DNA of 64,000 nt from Anas platyrhynchos (lineage: Eukaryota > Chordata > Aves > Anseriformes > Anatidae): assembly GCF_047663525.1 (NCBI RefSeq), contig NC_092592.1, positions 26,593,001-26,657,000 of the forward strand, given 5' to 3'. The position numbers and the translations under genes are program-made. Positions 26,261 to 39,334 of the stretch are shown piece after piece. Numbering within the stretch: the stretch's first letter is position 1; each line of letters opens with the position of its first letter. The notes under the pieces are model-generated. The model saw only the letters and a program-made list of their open reading frames with translations, was not told the origin of the DNA and did not search any database.

Positions 26261-29200
26261 AACAGTTCTGCTCTATTGTCGCATCCCCTTCTTGCTCTCG
26301 GGTGGCACCAGACCCTTCTGACTGCCCAGCGCTGGGCTCTTTTTTTGTGGCTCTCATCAGGGTGGCGGGTGGGATGCCTTGGGAGCAGCAGTGGGCAGAT
26401 TCACCCACGTGCTTGGAGGTCCTTGTGTGAAGGGCAGGACATCTTTTTCAGCAGTTTGATGGCGAAAGGCGTTAAGTGGTGGAAGAAAGTCCGTGAGGAA
26501 CACAGTGCTCTCAGCCCAGCCCCCTGCGAAGTCTCCATACAGCCAAGTACCCGTTACTGCAGCCCTGCACCACCGCTGCCACGAGGCTGGACGGGGCAGC
26601 TCAGAGCGGCTTCACCTCACAGCAGCGAGGCCGAGAGTCCTGCACCACCCAGCTGGGGACCATCCTGCCTCTCCCCTGCAGCCTCTCCCCTCCTGGGGCC
26701 GTGTGCCAGCCCCACTGGCCAGGCTGGGGGCAGAGCAGAGCCAGGCAGGGCAGCAGCCATGCTGCGTCCCCCGCTGGCTGCAGGGTTTCATCCAGGAGGG
26801 GCCACCAAGAGGCCCCTACAAACACAGTTGCTCAATATTTTCTCTAATTTAATAATATTAAATTACCTTTTTTTTTTTTTTTTAAACTGTTTTCTTAGCC
26901 ATGTTGACACCGATTTCTGTTGGAGTCCCACCCGGCTCGGACCAACAAGGCAGAACCACGGGGCCATGTGCTGAGCACTGATGCCTTGCTTGCTTGTACC
27001 GCCTTACAGAGCCCACAGATCCCGTTGTGGGGTGCCATGGGGACGCCTGGCCCCAGCGGGATGCTCCCTGCGTGCCTGCAGGAGGGGCATCCATCCCACA
27101 GACACAGACGGGCCATGCCTGGAACAACTCCCTGGAGGAAATGCGCTCACAGCCGTGGTATGTGCTGTCTGCCAGCATCCCTGGGGGCTCGGGGCTGCCC
27201 CACACGGGGTGCTGGGGGCTCTGCCCTCACCGCTCTGCGTGTCCCTGAGTGCAGCCCCGCGTGGTTGCGTGCCTGCCCGCTGCTCCCCGCCTGGGCTGCG
27301 GGCTCCTGTGCCCTGTGGGCTCCTGTGCCCTGTGGGCTCCTGTGCCCGGCTTGTTCTGCACAGGCAGGAGGATCTGGCGCTCCTTAAAGAAACCAAAGCC
27401 ACCGGGAAGCCGGTGAGCCTCCGCTCTCCCTGTTTCAACAGCTGGGGCTTTAAGAAATAACCCGAGGATTGCAAGATTTGGCAGCCCTGCGGCTCCTCCA
27501 CCCAAGAGGGAGGAATCCGAGCAGCAGAAAAGGCTGGGAGAGACCCAGGGAGGATTAGCGGGCAGCGCGGGGCTGGGCTCTGCCAGCAGCGAGGCAGCAG
27601 GAGATGGGCACGACCCAGCAGAGCCGCTTCGGGGCCGGAGCACAGCCGCAGCTTCGCCTCCAGCCCTCGCACCGGGGCCATTGCAGATGCCTGGGAGGGA
27701 AAGGCATAAACACAGGCAGGGGCTGGGGGGAGATTCATGCTGTTAAACCCCTCGGCCGCTGGAAGAGGCTCTATAAATGTCAGCGGGCGAAGGCATGAGT
27801 GAAGGTGACTGCGGGGTGAGGAGGGGCGTTTCCAGGAACAACTGCCCGCACACAGGCTGGGGGAGGGAGCGGGACCCCCGGGAAGGGGGGTATCATAACT
27901 CAGCACGGCACAGGGGAGATCTTGGCTTCCTCCCATAGGGCCACGGCCTGCCTGCTCTGCTGGGGCTTTGCCAGCTCACCCAGCAGCAGCAGGGCGCTGC
28001 CAGTGCCCGCAGAGCAGCCCCGGGGTGGTGGCACTGCAGGGACCACAGCGCTGCAAGGGAGCATCCAGGGGCTTTCCAGACATCCCCTGTGGCCAAGCCA
28101 TGGAAGAGTGGAAAAATCCCCTGTCCTGCTGCTGCCTCCTTCCATCCTCGGAGCTGAACCTCAGCTAGCCCGAGGAGCAGCTCCAGGACCATGCATGGGC
28201 CATGGAGGGCAGGAGGCAGTGTGCCTGCTGCTGGCGCTGCCTGCAGAGCGTGGAGCTGGGTGCTCCTCGCCACGAGATGGCTTCAAACCAAGCCCAGTGT
28301 GGGTGCAGTGTCAGAAACCCTGAATTGAGCATCAGGGACGCGCAGAGGCTGCCTCTTAATTGTGCTGACGAGGCTTCCTTAGGTCCTCTGGTCACCCCCG
28401 GTCCTGCTGTGGCTGTGTGCGTTTGGGTCCATCTCAGTTGGACAGAAGTCCCACTTTTGCCACCTCTCTTCGCAGGGTGTCTGGTTGATCCCCTGAGCCC
28501 CTCTAACTTGTGGGGTTTTTCCCACTACGGGTAGTGCCAGAAACACCTCCTGGGGAAGGCTGCTGCTCTTGGTTTCTCACCGGTGATGATGGTGCTGTGA
28601 GCCCTGGGTGCTGGCTCTTGCAGTGACCAACCAGCCCCATAGCAGCACCTCCAGCCCCTGCTCATGGTGGTGGCATCCCCACAAACACGTCCCCTGCCTG
28701 CAGTGAAGGGATTTTGCCTTCTCTGGGGGGCTTGGCTGGGGGTTGGGTGCCCTTCCTGGGTCCGGTGACCCCTCCTTGAAGCCCCGCTGCACGAGGCTGG
28801 GCCTGTGGCCTCCTCGGCATTTGGCTGTGCTTCATGTGAAATCCCTCCTACAGCCTCTTCTGAGTAACCAGGCTATTTTTGGCCTTCCAGCGAGGGAGCC
28901 GCGCTCAGCCCATCGCAGCTCCGCAGACAACCCCATTTCACCCCCCTGCAGGATCCCCAGCCACGTCCAGCCTCTTGCTGTCCTTCGTCCCCATGTCCCA
29001 TTGTCCCTCCAGCCTCATCCCACTGCTGGTGCTGGGTGGGGGCGAGCCCGCAGCCCCCAAGCAGGGCAGAGCGGGGCAGTGCTGCCAGCCCTGCCCCGGG
29101 TGATGGATTTGGGGGCACGGCAGCCCCGCCGTGGCACGAGCCCAGGCTATTTCGGGCAGCCCCCATTTGCCTTGCCAGCAGTAGCTGGAGCTGCAGCGAG

Positions 29201-32200
29201 ACCCAGCCGCTCGCTGGGGTAACTCGAGATGCCTGAGTGCAGGCTGAGGGCAGGGCTGGGGGATGAGCTGCTTGGGCCAGGGGTCTCCTCTCCCCCAGGG
29301 CAAAATGGGGAGATCCCCTCAGCATGGCTGTCCTGTGCCTGGGGGGCTCCTGAGCAAATCCAGCCTTGGGTGCTGAGTCCAAGCCACCCCTTTGCCAGCC
29401 TGGCTCGGTGGCAGAGAGGAGGGGGATGTGGGCTCTGCCCTGCTGCACCACATCCCTGCCCGCACCCTGCACTACCCCAAAATTTCCTGCCCCAGCCCCT
29501 CTGCCGTGGGGCAGCCGGTGCCTGCCAGCCCTGCTCAGCAGGAGGGGGGTGTCTGGCGCCTGCGGGGAGCAGGGGGGTGCCCTCACAGCCTCCCCCAGCC
29601 CCGGCTGCGCTGCTTCTGGGATTCCTCAGGGCTCTGTCAGACCCCAATAAAGTTATACAAGTTCTCATGACCCCACGGCCCTGCAGCGGTGGTAAACTCA
29701 GGAGCTGGGGCTGCCTGGACACAGAGCAGACGTTGCCCCTGGTGGGCTCTGGGAGGCTGCCTGCTGACCCCTGCTGCTGCTGGAGCAGCTGGGGGACAAC
29801 CCCTGCCCGTGCAGGTCCCGGGCTCTGTACATCGTGGGGATGCAGGCAGGAGGGGAGCCCAGGCTTCGCCTAACAGCCTGAAAGGTAAAGCCAAGGCTGA
29901 AAACCTGCTTTGTGGGCACTTAAGAGGCCATCCAGACAGCCACCCGTGACATCCCATGGCTGGGTCTGCTCTCACTGTGTCTTTGTGTGATGGGAACGTT
30001 TGGGGGCTGTTCCAGACCCTTGTTTCCCCAGGGTGCTCATGGCACAGGCGCTGACGTTGCCTTTGGGCAAGGCACAGACCCCGTTTAGCACGGCACAGCG
30101 TGCAAGGAGAAATGCAAACCCAAGCCGTCTTCTCTGCCCGCAGCACCTTTGGGTGCCCATCAGAGGCGGGCAGCCCGTCACCTGGAGCCCTGCCAGGGGC
30201 TGTAAGGGACAGGAGCAGGGAGCTGGGCCAAAATCGGGCCGCGGCTCCAGCAGGGGCACAGCTCCCTCTGCAGCCCGCAGCTGTGAGAGGCTGCGCGCAG
30301 CGCCCGTCCCCGCTGTCCTTCATGTCCTCGATGTCCTTCTCCGTGTCCTCGATGTCCTTGGGGCAGGACCCGCGGGGGCAGCGCGGTGCCTGGAGGCTGA
30401 GGGCAGAGCGGGGTCGGGAAGGGGGCTCTGGGGATGCTGCCAGCCTGGGGGGGCCGGCACCGCTTTGGGGTGGCGAAGGGCTCCCCAAAAAACCTCCCCG
30501 GCTCTTACAGAGCCAGCAAGCGGCCAGGCACAAGGACCCGGCTGGGGCTAGGGGAGGTGCTGAGCCGCCCAGCACCAACCCAAACCCAGCCGCGGGGACA
30601 CGAGGACACCGGGGTGCCTGCCCCCAGCCCGGCCCCGTGCGCTTGCCGATAGGTGGCGGTGGCGGATCTCGCTTGGGGACAGGCCGGTGACAGTGTCCCA
30701 GCTGGGAGAGGGGGCGCCCGGGGGTCCCGGCCGGCACCCGCAGCCCCGGCACCCCTGCAAAGCGCTCGCGGCTTTTTTATTGCGCAGCCCCCAGCCGGCC
30801 GGGGGTGCGGGTGGCCTCCGGATGGTGGCCTCTGGACAGCTCTGTGCTGGGGGGTGCACGGCGAGGGGGCCTCCCCGGGTGGGTTGCTTCAGCCCCCTGG
30901 AGCAGCTCTGCACTCGCTCTCGTCAGTGCAGGGATCAGGCTGAAAAATGCAAGAGCCCCCCCTGCTAAGTCAGGCGTGGCCATCTCGCGGTGCGCTGGGC
31001 AGGCTCGAGGAGGGTTTGAGGCCATCAGTAACTCATCCACGAAAAACAGGCAGTCCCTGGCACTTGTGCTGGTAGGCAAGGGGTGTGAGATAGCCTCGCT
31101 GCACAGCACAGCCACTGATATTTAATTTATTTACCTGATCCATGGCTGGCCACAGCTTTCTCAGCACTGGGGAGCGCTTGGGCAGCAACCCCTCGTTGTT
31201 GCTGTCCTCGTTGTTGTCCTCGGAGCAGGGGGGAGCTCCCAGAGGGCTCCTGCGGGGTCCCCAGGTCCCTTCCCTAAGGCCACGGTGGCTGTGCCTGGGT
31301 TGGAGCGGGGTCTGCAGGCAGCCTGGGCCCCCACATGTCTCGCCCTGTGCCCAGGCGAGCTCCCTGCTGATGCCTGCAAGCACACCGTGAACTGGGAAGG
31401 ATGAAGTGCACGAGGGGGAAGATGACCACAGGGCTTGGAAGGGAGAAGTGGAAAAAGATGTTGGGAAGTAGAGGAAACCGGAGCACATCTGCAGTGCTCC
31501 AGAGGGAGCTGCGCTGCTCCTGTGCGATCCTGAGCAGGACAGAGGCTGTAGGAAACCAGCTGCGAATGGGGTTTGAGCAGCCCCTTCCTGGCAGTCACTG
31601 GAGCCTAGTGGACAGAGGCAAGATCTGCTCATGGGCTCCTGCTTGGCCAGGAAGCCTGGATGAAAATCGGAATTTGAGCCCACGCAAGGAGTGGACCTGA
31701 GATCTGGTGGTTAAAGCCTGGCCTCCTCGCCCAACCCCTCCTTAGCCTTAAGCCAGCGAGGTGTTTTGGGCAACCTCAGCCCTGCCCAGAATCAACCAGT
31801 GCTTTCAGTGAATCCCTGTTTGAGCGGGATGGAACAACACACGACCTCTGCCCCTTGACCATGGCTTTCTGCTTCCTTGATGTTCCTCCAGCCCTGCCAC
31901 CACCACCACAGAACCACACAGGAGGGAGTCCCGCCGATGGTCTGCACCCCTCGTCTCGGGTGCATCCGGCAGCGCCCCACTTCGGCGCGGGGCGCCATGG
32001 GACGAGGTGCGTCACGGGCGGGCGCTGCCTCCAGTGTGGCCACGCAGCGACTTCCCTCCATTGTGTCTCTCCTCCCTGGGCCGCTTGGCCAATCTGCGGT
32101 CTCCCACCACCTCCCTCCCACCGGCCTCCGCCGGCTGTTCCTCCTCTTTGGAGCATTTCACTTCCGCCACCCCGCTCCCAATTCCCCAGCACCGCTGGCT

Positions 32201-34256
32201 GCTCCATCCTCCCCATCAGCTCGGGGGTCTGGATCCCTCCCACCGAGCCCCTGCCCCCCTCCCACTCCCCCAGCCTGAGCTGGTGGGACAGCTGGGATCT
32301 ATCCAGGAGCGGGGCTTGCTATGGTGGACATCCAGGAACTCCCTCCACCGTGCCTCAGCAGCCTGCAGCCAGGCTTCTTGGCATCCCTTAGGCCCTGGAA
32401 GAGCAGCAGCTGCGTGCTGGTCTGGCCCTGGGTGGGGATGGCAGGGCTGGGGAGCACACACGGGTGTCACCGGGCATAAGTGGGGTGCCCATGAGACTAA
32501 ACTCATGCCTATGGCAATGCTTGGGGCTGTTGGTGCTTCGTCATGCCGGTTCTGCCTGGCGTTGCCTCTTGCAGCACGGCCATGGGGTATGTGTGTGTGT
32601 GTGCCCCCTGCTCTGCTCGAGTGGCCGCACTCCAGAGAGTGGCTGTAGGAGCGTGCATCTCGACCAGAGCCTCTGGGTGCTGCTGGGGGTGCCGTGTGTT
32701 TCTGACCATCTATCACTTACTTGGAGGGGCTGTGCTAAGCAGGCAGCTCTTCTCGCACGCCCCAACTTTGGAGGAGGTTGTTCTGTGGTTTCCGTTCCTC
32801 CAGCTTGCTCACCGAGGCGTGAACTCGCACGGGGTCCCCTGTTTTTGCAAACAGCAGTCTGGCAGAACATGGAGGAAAATGCAGCTCTTTCCTACGGCAG
32901 AGACAAATCTCAGCTTGCTGCTGCCGCGGAGGGAGGACATTGCCTATCTTTGTTCTTGGCTATCCTGTTTCTACCCACGAGACCGCGGGGCCTTAACCGC
33001 TCATCTCCGAAAGCCAAGAGCGGAGCCTGGGCTTCCTCTCCCGCGACACCTTGCTGCCATCCAGCAAACAATCGCCTGGGCGTGCCGCATCCTCTCCCAG
33101 CGCCGGCCCCGCGAAGCCTCCCGGCCGCGGGGTTGCCGCGGGACAGGGCTGCAGAGCCGAGCCGAGCCGAGCCAGGGCTGGGGCCGGAGCCTGCTCGTAG
33201 CCCGGGGCTGTAGCTGCGAATTTCTCCGGTGGTTTCCCAACGGTGCGCGCTTCACTCGCACGGTGCAAAAAATAGTAATAATAATAAAAAATATATATAT
33301 CAGCGCGGGTGTTAGCAGCGCCCGTGGCCGTGAGCTGTGCGGTGGCGTGCGGCAAAGCCCAGGACACGCGTGGGGCAGAGGGCAGGACGCGGTGGGCACC
33401 GCTGGGCAAGGGGAGGCACACGGAGCCCCCGGGCTGCGGCCGGGGAGGCTGCACACCGCTCCCGGAGCACCGGCGGCGCGGCCGGAGGGACGTGCGGGAC
33501 GCTGCGGGGCAGCTCCCCGCACCGCCGGGCCGAGCCCACGGGGCTCCGCAGCCGCACAGCCGCTGGGCCCCGCACGGCAGCGGCACGGCGGAGCCGGCAC
33601 CGCCCGAGGGCTCCGCGGCGGGGCCGCGCCCGGGCCGGGACCGCGGCTGCGCTCCCCGCGGCCCCGGGACGGGACGGGACGGGACGGGACGGGACGGGCC
33701 GGGAGCGGCCCCGCAGCCGGGCTTGCGGGTCTCGGCCGCCCCCTCCCCCTGCAGCCGAGCGAAACGGCTGAACATGTAGCAATAATGCCCCGGCATTCAG
33801 GCTGCCCGGCCCGGCCGGCCCTAATCAGCGGCCCGCGGACCCCCCTCCTCTCCCCCTGCGCTCAGAGAAAGGGGAACAAAACCCAGCACGTTTCTGCAGC
33901 CCCCGCGCATAAAGCGCCGGGCCTGGGCCTCAGTGGGGGGCAAAGCGGCCCGTCAATCTCGGCGCCGGGGCCCCTTTGTCCCTCGCCTCCCTGCCACACC
34001 TTTTGTTCCCGAATCCAATAAGCGCCTATTCCCGCTACCTTCCTCGGCGGCTCCTTTCAGCGCCGGCCCGGCGGCCACAATGGGCCGGCTCTGAGCTGCT
34101 CGGCCCCATTCAGCGCCTTGGCACGCTCACAATCCCGGCCCGGCCGCCCTGCCCCGCGGGCACGGCGCTGCGAGAGCCCCGCCGCCGCCGGGCACCGGCC
34201 CCGCCGGGCCCCGGCCGCCGGGCGAAGGAGGAGCGGGCGGCGGATATTGCACCTGG
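26261..34256. other. Spacer between SLC25A28 and NKX2-3 3' ends
   Basis: Eight kb without an assignable gene. It contains a T18-type tract near 26870, a 17-bp unit repeated three times at 27301-27351, a plus-strand AATAAA at 29646, a minus-strand AATAAA at 30776-30781, a (TG)n run near 32588, an AT-rich patch at 33268-33300 and the left shoulder of the NKX2-3 CpG domain from about 33.3 kb. Many long frames on both strands reflect GC-rich composition. A possible minus-strand exon at 31135-31249 is treated as a finding. Confidence 0.55.
33666..33695. repeat. (GGGAC)6 pentanucleotide repeat
   Basis: Six perfect GGGAC units followed by a GGGCC variant, within the CpG-rich left shoulder of the NKX2-3 locus. 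Confidence 0.85.
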
Positions 34257-34262
34257 TTTATT
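34257..34262 (-). terminator. NKX2-3 polyadenylation signal
   Basis: AATAAA on the minus strand, 390 bp past the NKX2-3 stop, in a short AT-rich patch inside GC-rich DNA. The interval 34263-34651 is therefore read as the 3' untranslated region. Confidence 0.7.
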
Positions 34263-34651
34263 GACTGACTCCGCGAGCTGGCGCTGGCAGTAACCGATAC
34301 AGAGTAGATAGAGGGGCCGCGGGAGCCCCGGGCCCCGCCGTCGGCTTTTTTACAAGCAAAGCTGCTCCGCTGGCGCGGCGCGACCGGCTCCGGGCCGCCC
34401 GTCGCGGCGGCACCTCGGGGCGGCGGCGCTTCGCGGGGAGCTGGGGCAGCCCCGGCCCGCCGCTCCGCTCCGCTCCTCTCCGCCGCCGGCCCGCCCCGCG
34501 GTCCCGGGCCGAGCGGGGGCCCGCCGCGCCGCCCCTCCGCCGCCGCCGCCGCCTTCGGTCCAGGGCTGCGGCGCGGCTCCGGCTCCCGACGGCGCTGCGG
34601 GGCCGCCGGGCCGTGCTGCCTTGTCCGCTCCCGGCCCTGAGTGCGTGCGGG

Positions 34652-36252
34652 CTACCAGGCCCGGATGCCCTGCAGTGCGCCCTGGCTGCAGGACGGCCCC
34701 GCCGCCGCCTGGTGCAGGGGCTGCCCGCCGCCGCCGAAGCCCCCCAGGCCGCCCACGTTCACGAAGGGGCCGGCGGCCGCGGCCGGGCTGCAGGCGGCCT
34801 GCATGGAGGCGCCGCCGGTGCCCGCCGGGTAGGTGCAGCCGTAGCCGGGGTTGTAGGAGGCGGCGTTGCCGTAGCCGTAGGCGGGGAAGCCGTTGTAGGA
34901 GTAGGGCCCGTTGTACGCCGAGCTGTAGCCCTGCGAGCCGCCGAGGCACGGCTTGCCGTCGCGGACCAGCACGGGCACGGCCACCCTGCGCGGCGGCGGC
35001 GGGGCCGCGGGGCCGCCCAGCTCCAGCGACTTGTCCTGCCGCTGCCGCTTGCACTTGTAGCGCCGGTTCTGGAACCAGATCTTCACCTGCGTGGAGGTGA
35101 GCTTCAGGCTGCTGGCCAGGTGCTCCCGCTCGGGCGCCGACAGGTAACGCTGCTGCTTGAAGCGCCGCTCCAGCTCGAAGACCTGCGCCTGCGAGAAGAG
35201 GACGCGCGGCTTCCTCCGGCTCCGCTGCTTCGGCCTCTCCGCCTCGTCCGGCTTCTCCGCCGCGTCCAGCGGCTTCTTCAGGGCGCAGCTCTCTGCACGG
35301 GGGAGCACAGGTCACGGCTGCGCCTCGCTCACGCCGGCCGCCGCCGCTCCCGACGGGCCGCACCGGGCGGCGAGAGCCCCGCGCCGCGCACAGCCCCGTG
35401 CCCCGTGCCCCGCCGCTGCGCGCCCGTCGGGGAACCGCGGCTCGGGCCGGGAGGCAGAGCTGGGACAGGCACCGGCACCGTGCTTGCGAGCCGCCGGTTC
35501 GGGCGGCGGGGCCGGCCGCGTCTCCGCGCCTCCGGGCCGCCTGCGGAGGCACCGCGGTGGCACCGGCGGGCCGAGCCCTGGGGCCGCGCCGCGCTCGGAG
35601 CCGGGCACCTGCTGCCCGCCGCCTCTCCCCGGGAGGGCTCCGCCGCACCGGGCGCCGGTTGGGCCTAACCCGGCCCGTTTCTCCCTCCCTCTCCGCTCCT
35701 GAAATTTGGGAGCGGGGGTCTGATCCCGGCGGGGCCCGGTGGAAGCGCTTCCCGGGGCCGCGGAGGCTGCGAATTACCGCAGCGTCTGCTCGAGGTGCTC
35801 GGGGGACGCGGCGGGACCGGGGCTCCGTGCCGACAGACCCGGAGCGAAAGGCGGAGAACGGGAGCGGCCCCGTCGGGACCGCGGGGAACGGGAGCGCGGC
35901 GGGGCCGATACTCACTCGGGTCGCGGGCCGCGGGGTCCAGCTCCTCTCCCGGGCCGGGGGCCTCGCAGGAGCCGCGCAGCACGGCGTGCACGTAGCTGTC
36001 GGTGGAGATCCGCGCGTCTGCCTGGCCGCCGGGCGCTGTCAGGTAGGACAGCTTGTCCTCCTCCTCTTCCTCCTCGCCGTCGGAGAAGCGGGCGCCGTCG
36101 GCGGCCGCCAGCAGGCAGGCGGCGGGGTGGAAGTGGTGCTCCAGGTGGTGCGGGAGCTGGGCCCCATAGTGCGGGTCCTGCTGCTGCTGCTCCAGGTTGA
36201 GGATGTCTTTGACAGAGAAGGGGGTGGAGGTGACGGGGCTCGGTAACATCAT
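34652..36252 (-). CDS. NKX2-3: NKX2-3 homeobox transcription factor
   Basis: NK2-class homeodomain regulator of gut mesoderm, spleen and pharyngeal tissues. Two exons, 36252-35916 and 35292-34652, join in phase (A plus AG gives Lys) to 325 aa. The N-terminal TN repressor motif [13 protein letters not shown] lies at 10-22. The homeodomain, about residues 138-197, runs from [10 protein letters not shown] to [10 protein letters not shown]; Tyr54 (residue 191) is the NK2 signature. The NK2-specific domain [14 protein letters not shown] follows at about 214-227. The C-terminus LQGIRAW matches NKX2-3 and separates it from NKX2-5. Human NKX2-3 is longer (364 aa), largely through poly-Ala and Gly runs lacking here. 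An acidic EEEEEED stretch sits in exon 1. The 623-bp intron is GC-rich with no other feature. Two initial ATGs are tandem and the first is used. Confidence 0.97.
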
Positions 36253-39039
36253 CGGGGCAGCGAAGCGAGCGGCCGGGGAGTCCCGCGGGCCCGGCGGCGC
36301 TCGGGCTGCGGCTCGGCGGGGAGCGCCGCGCCCGGTGCGGGGGGAGCAGGCAGCGCCGAGAGACGAGGGGCCGCGCCTGCTCCTGTCTAAGTTGCCTCCA
36401 TTAGCCCGGCGCTGGGGGTCTGCGTTTTGTTACAGCTTCTGCAGGGACAGCCAAGGGCTCGGGAGCCTCCTCTGCCCCGGGCCGGCACGTCACGGCGAGG
36501 AGGGGCCGGGGGCCGGGGGCGGCCTCGCCATTGGAGGGAGGGGGAGGCAGAGCCGGCCCCCTGCCCGGCTCCGGCCGCCCGGCCAGAAATAGCAATGTAT
36601 TAAGGCTGCGCTCGGGGAGGCCGCTTCCCCGGAGAGCGCCCCGCCGGCACCCGCCCGCCGGGGCACAGCCGCGGGCTCGGGCATCGTGCGCCGGGGTCGG
36701 GGACCCCGGAGAGAGCCGCGGCCGCCGCCGCGCCTCCCAGTGCTAAGCACGTGTAGGTAGGTAGGGACCCCCGCCCCGGCGCGCCCCGCTGGCCCCTGCC
36801 CGCGCACGGCTCGGCCCGGCCCCGGGAGGGGCGAACACGTGCGGCACAACCGGGGCCCGGCCCCCCCGACAGCGCGGGCACAACCGGCCGCCCGGTTCCA
36901 AAAGTGCCCCGCTGCCGGGAGGTGCCCGCCGCGTCCCGGGCGGACAGCAGCCATGCGACGTACACGTAGCCCGACCCTCCCCGTGTTCCCCGGTCCCCCC
37001 CGGTTATCCCGCAGGTCCCCCGTGAGAGGCAAATCACCGCCGGCCACAGCCGGCGCGCACCGCGCCCGCCCCGGGAACGCGCCCTGCTCCCTGCTCCGCC
37101 GCGGCCGGATCGGGCCCCGGAGCCCCGCCGGCACCGGGCACCGGAGAACCGGGCCGGGCCGCGGCGGGAGGGCAGCCCGGAGCCGCGGAGGAGCGGGACA
37201 AGGGCAGCGAACGCTAACCCGGGCCATTCGGCGTTTCCTTTCGTTTTCTTTCGTTTCGTTTCGTTTCTCCCGCCGGTAACGGGAGGGCAGCGGCTCCGCG
37301 GAGCCGCCACGCCGCCGTGGCGGCGGGTAATGCACCGGGCGAGCAGGGCGCTGCCCGCCGAGCCCCTCCGCACCGCGAGTACCCCCCGGGCCTGGAGTTG
37401 CGCCTTCTCCCCGCCGAGCACACCGGCGCGGCGGGGCGGGGGGTGCCGGAGCCCCGCGGCGGGCCCCCGCGGCCCCCGGGAGCTCGAAGGGCTCAGAGCC
37501 GCCGCGGTGGGGGCACCGGGCGGGCCAAGTGTCGGGCGGGGGGTCCCGGGTGGGAAATTCCGTTGTGATTAAAATCCTGCCGCCCCGCAGGGCTCGGATC
37601 GGCGCCGAGGCGAGGCGGCGGGGAGCCGGGCGCGCACGGCGGGCAGGTGAGTGTCCCGGGACCGGGGCTGCTCGGGGCCTGCACGGGAGGCCCTCTCGGG
37701 TCGTTACCGGGCGGCGGCTCCGCCATTTACCGGCCCTGTCGGTGCCCTCGTTTCCCCGTGTCCCACCGCAACGGCGAAACGCATTTACCGGCGGCGCAGC
37801 CCCGGGCCGGGGGCGCAGGTCCCGCGCAGACGCCGCAGCTCCGGTGCTCACGGTCCCGCGGCGGGGCCGGTTCCCGTTCCCCCGGCGGAGCCGGAGCCGG
37901 CCCGGGTGCACCGGATCGCTCCCCGCCGCGAAGCCCACGCAGTAAATCTCTCCTTCCTCGCCGCTTCCCGCTCCCTCCCGGTTCGGCCGGGGGACCGGGA
38001 AACGCGCTCGCCGTAGCCGGGCCTCCTCGGGGCCCGACTCCGCGCACGGCTTCCCGGCTGTACCGGGCCGCTGCCCCGGTACCGAGGAGCGTTGTGTGGC
38101 TCTTACGGCCGCCGAGGGTCTCGGCCCTCTCCCGCCCGCCGCAGGGCCCCGCTCCCGGTCGGCGGCTCTCGCCGAGGCGCGGCGAAGGGCCGGGGCTGTG
38201 CACGGGGCCGCGCTCCCGGGAGCCCGGGGCAGGGGCAGGGATAGGGGCAGAGGCAAAAGCAAGGACCGGAGCGAGACAAGACAGCGGTGCTCGGCCTTTT
38301 GGGCCCTTTTGGGTGGACGCGGAATTAAGGGTGCTTTCCAGCTTCTGACTTTGCAGCCGCCGTGCCGAGGGCCCGGTACCGGGCCCGGACGGCTCTGCCC
38401 ACGCTCCTTGGCCCCGTGGGCTCGCCTGGCGCCAGCGCGCTGCCGCCCGCAGCTGCACCCCGGACGGGCCGAGCGCCAGGCGCGGCCCGCGGGCACGGGG
38501 AGCCCGGGCGGGGCGGGACTGGCTCCCCGGGGCGGCTCGGAGGCGGCGGGAGCGGTTGCCCCGCCGGGACCCGCTTCCCTGCCACCGCCGGGCCGGCCTG
38601 GCCGGGGCCCGCTCCCTCCTGCCGCTGCCGACCCCGGCGGGTGCTCGGGGGACGCAGGCGTCGCGGGTGGACAGGGCAGGTCCCAGCCGGGACACGACTC
38701 GCGTGGCAGCACCCCCGGTGGCCCCCGCTTTTGTCCCGGTGGGGCCGGATCGGGCCCGCTTCGGCGGGCTGAGAGCGGACCCGGTTCCCGGCGGGGCAAG
38801 GCGAGGAAACGGCTCCGGCCGGAGCTCAGCGGCCCCGCACGGCCGCGCCTTGCTCGGCCCTGCCCGGGCCCATACGCACCGGGGCGGGGGGCGCCGGGGG
38901 GCACGGCCGGGGCGAGCGGCGGGGTCCCGGTGCGGGACCCAGGGGAGGGCGCAGCCCCGGTACCTGCCGGCGGGCGTCAGCCCCGGGATGCGGCTCCGGG
39001 GCTTTCCCAAGCCGGCTGGGCCGGGGTCACCGGGCTATT

Positions 39040-39150
39040 AATGGTTATTTTATTTATATCATTAGCGGCGTCCCCTGAGCTCTGTTTACAGCGGGGCCTT
39101 GTTGTCCCGGCCGCTCCTGCGCTCTGTTTAGACAGGGGATTATTGTAATG
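39040..39150. promoter_or_regulatory. Candidate enhancer A upstream of NKX2-3
   Basis: An AT-rich pocket in otherwise GC-rich sequence with clustered TAAT-type homeodomain cores (ctattaatgg, ttattgtaatgg) and two tctgtttac/tctgtttag forkhead-like sites. About 2.8 kb upstream of the NKX2-3 start. Function is inferred from composition only. Confidence 0.3.
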
Positions 39151-39334
39151 GATGGAGCTCGCCGTGCGGATGCTGCGGCGGAGCCAAGAGCCCCCCCCGG
39201 CCCGGAGCGGGGGGGCAGCAGCCCTGCACATCGCGGCTGGCGGGCGGAGCCGCCCCGCACGGCCCCCCCGCCGCCGGGGCCCGGGCGCAGGCGGCCCGGT
39301 AGCACGCTGCCCGGCCCGGGGGCCTCGCTCGGGG

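Noticed and set aside
29646-29651. AATAAA on the plus strand as the end of a transcript
   Set aside because: No exon can be tied to it, and SLC25A28 already has a well-placed signal at 26255.
34350-35915. A 521-codon minus-strand open frame across NKX2-3
   Set aside because: It is another frame over NKX2-3 exon 2 and its intron. The true frame is fixed by the homeodomain.
36490-38904. An 804-codon minus-strand open frame upstream of NKX2-3
   Set aside because: Pure composition artefact of CpG-rich DNA lacking stops; Pro/Gly/Arg/Ala-rich with no domain, and similar frames occur on the other strand.
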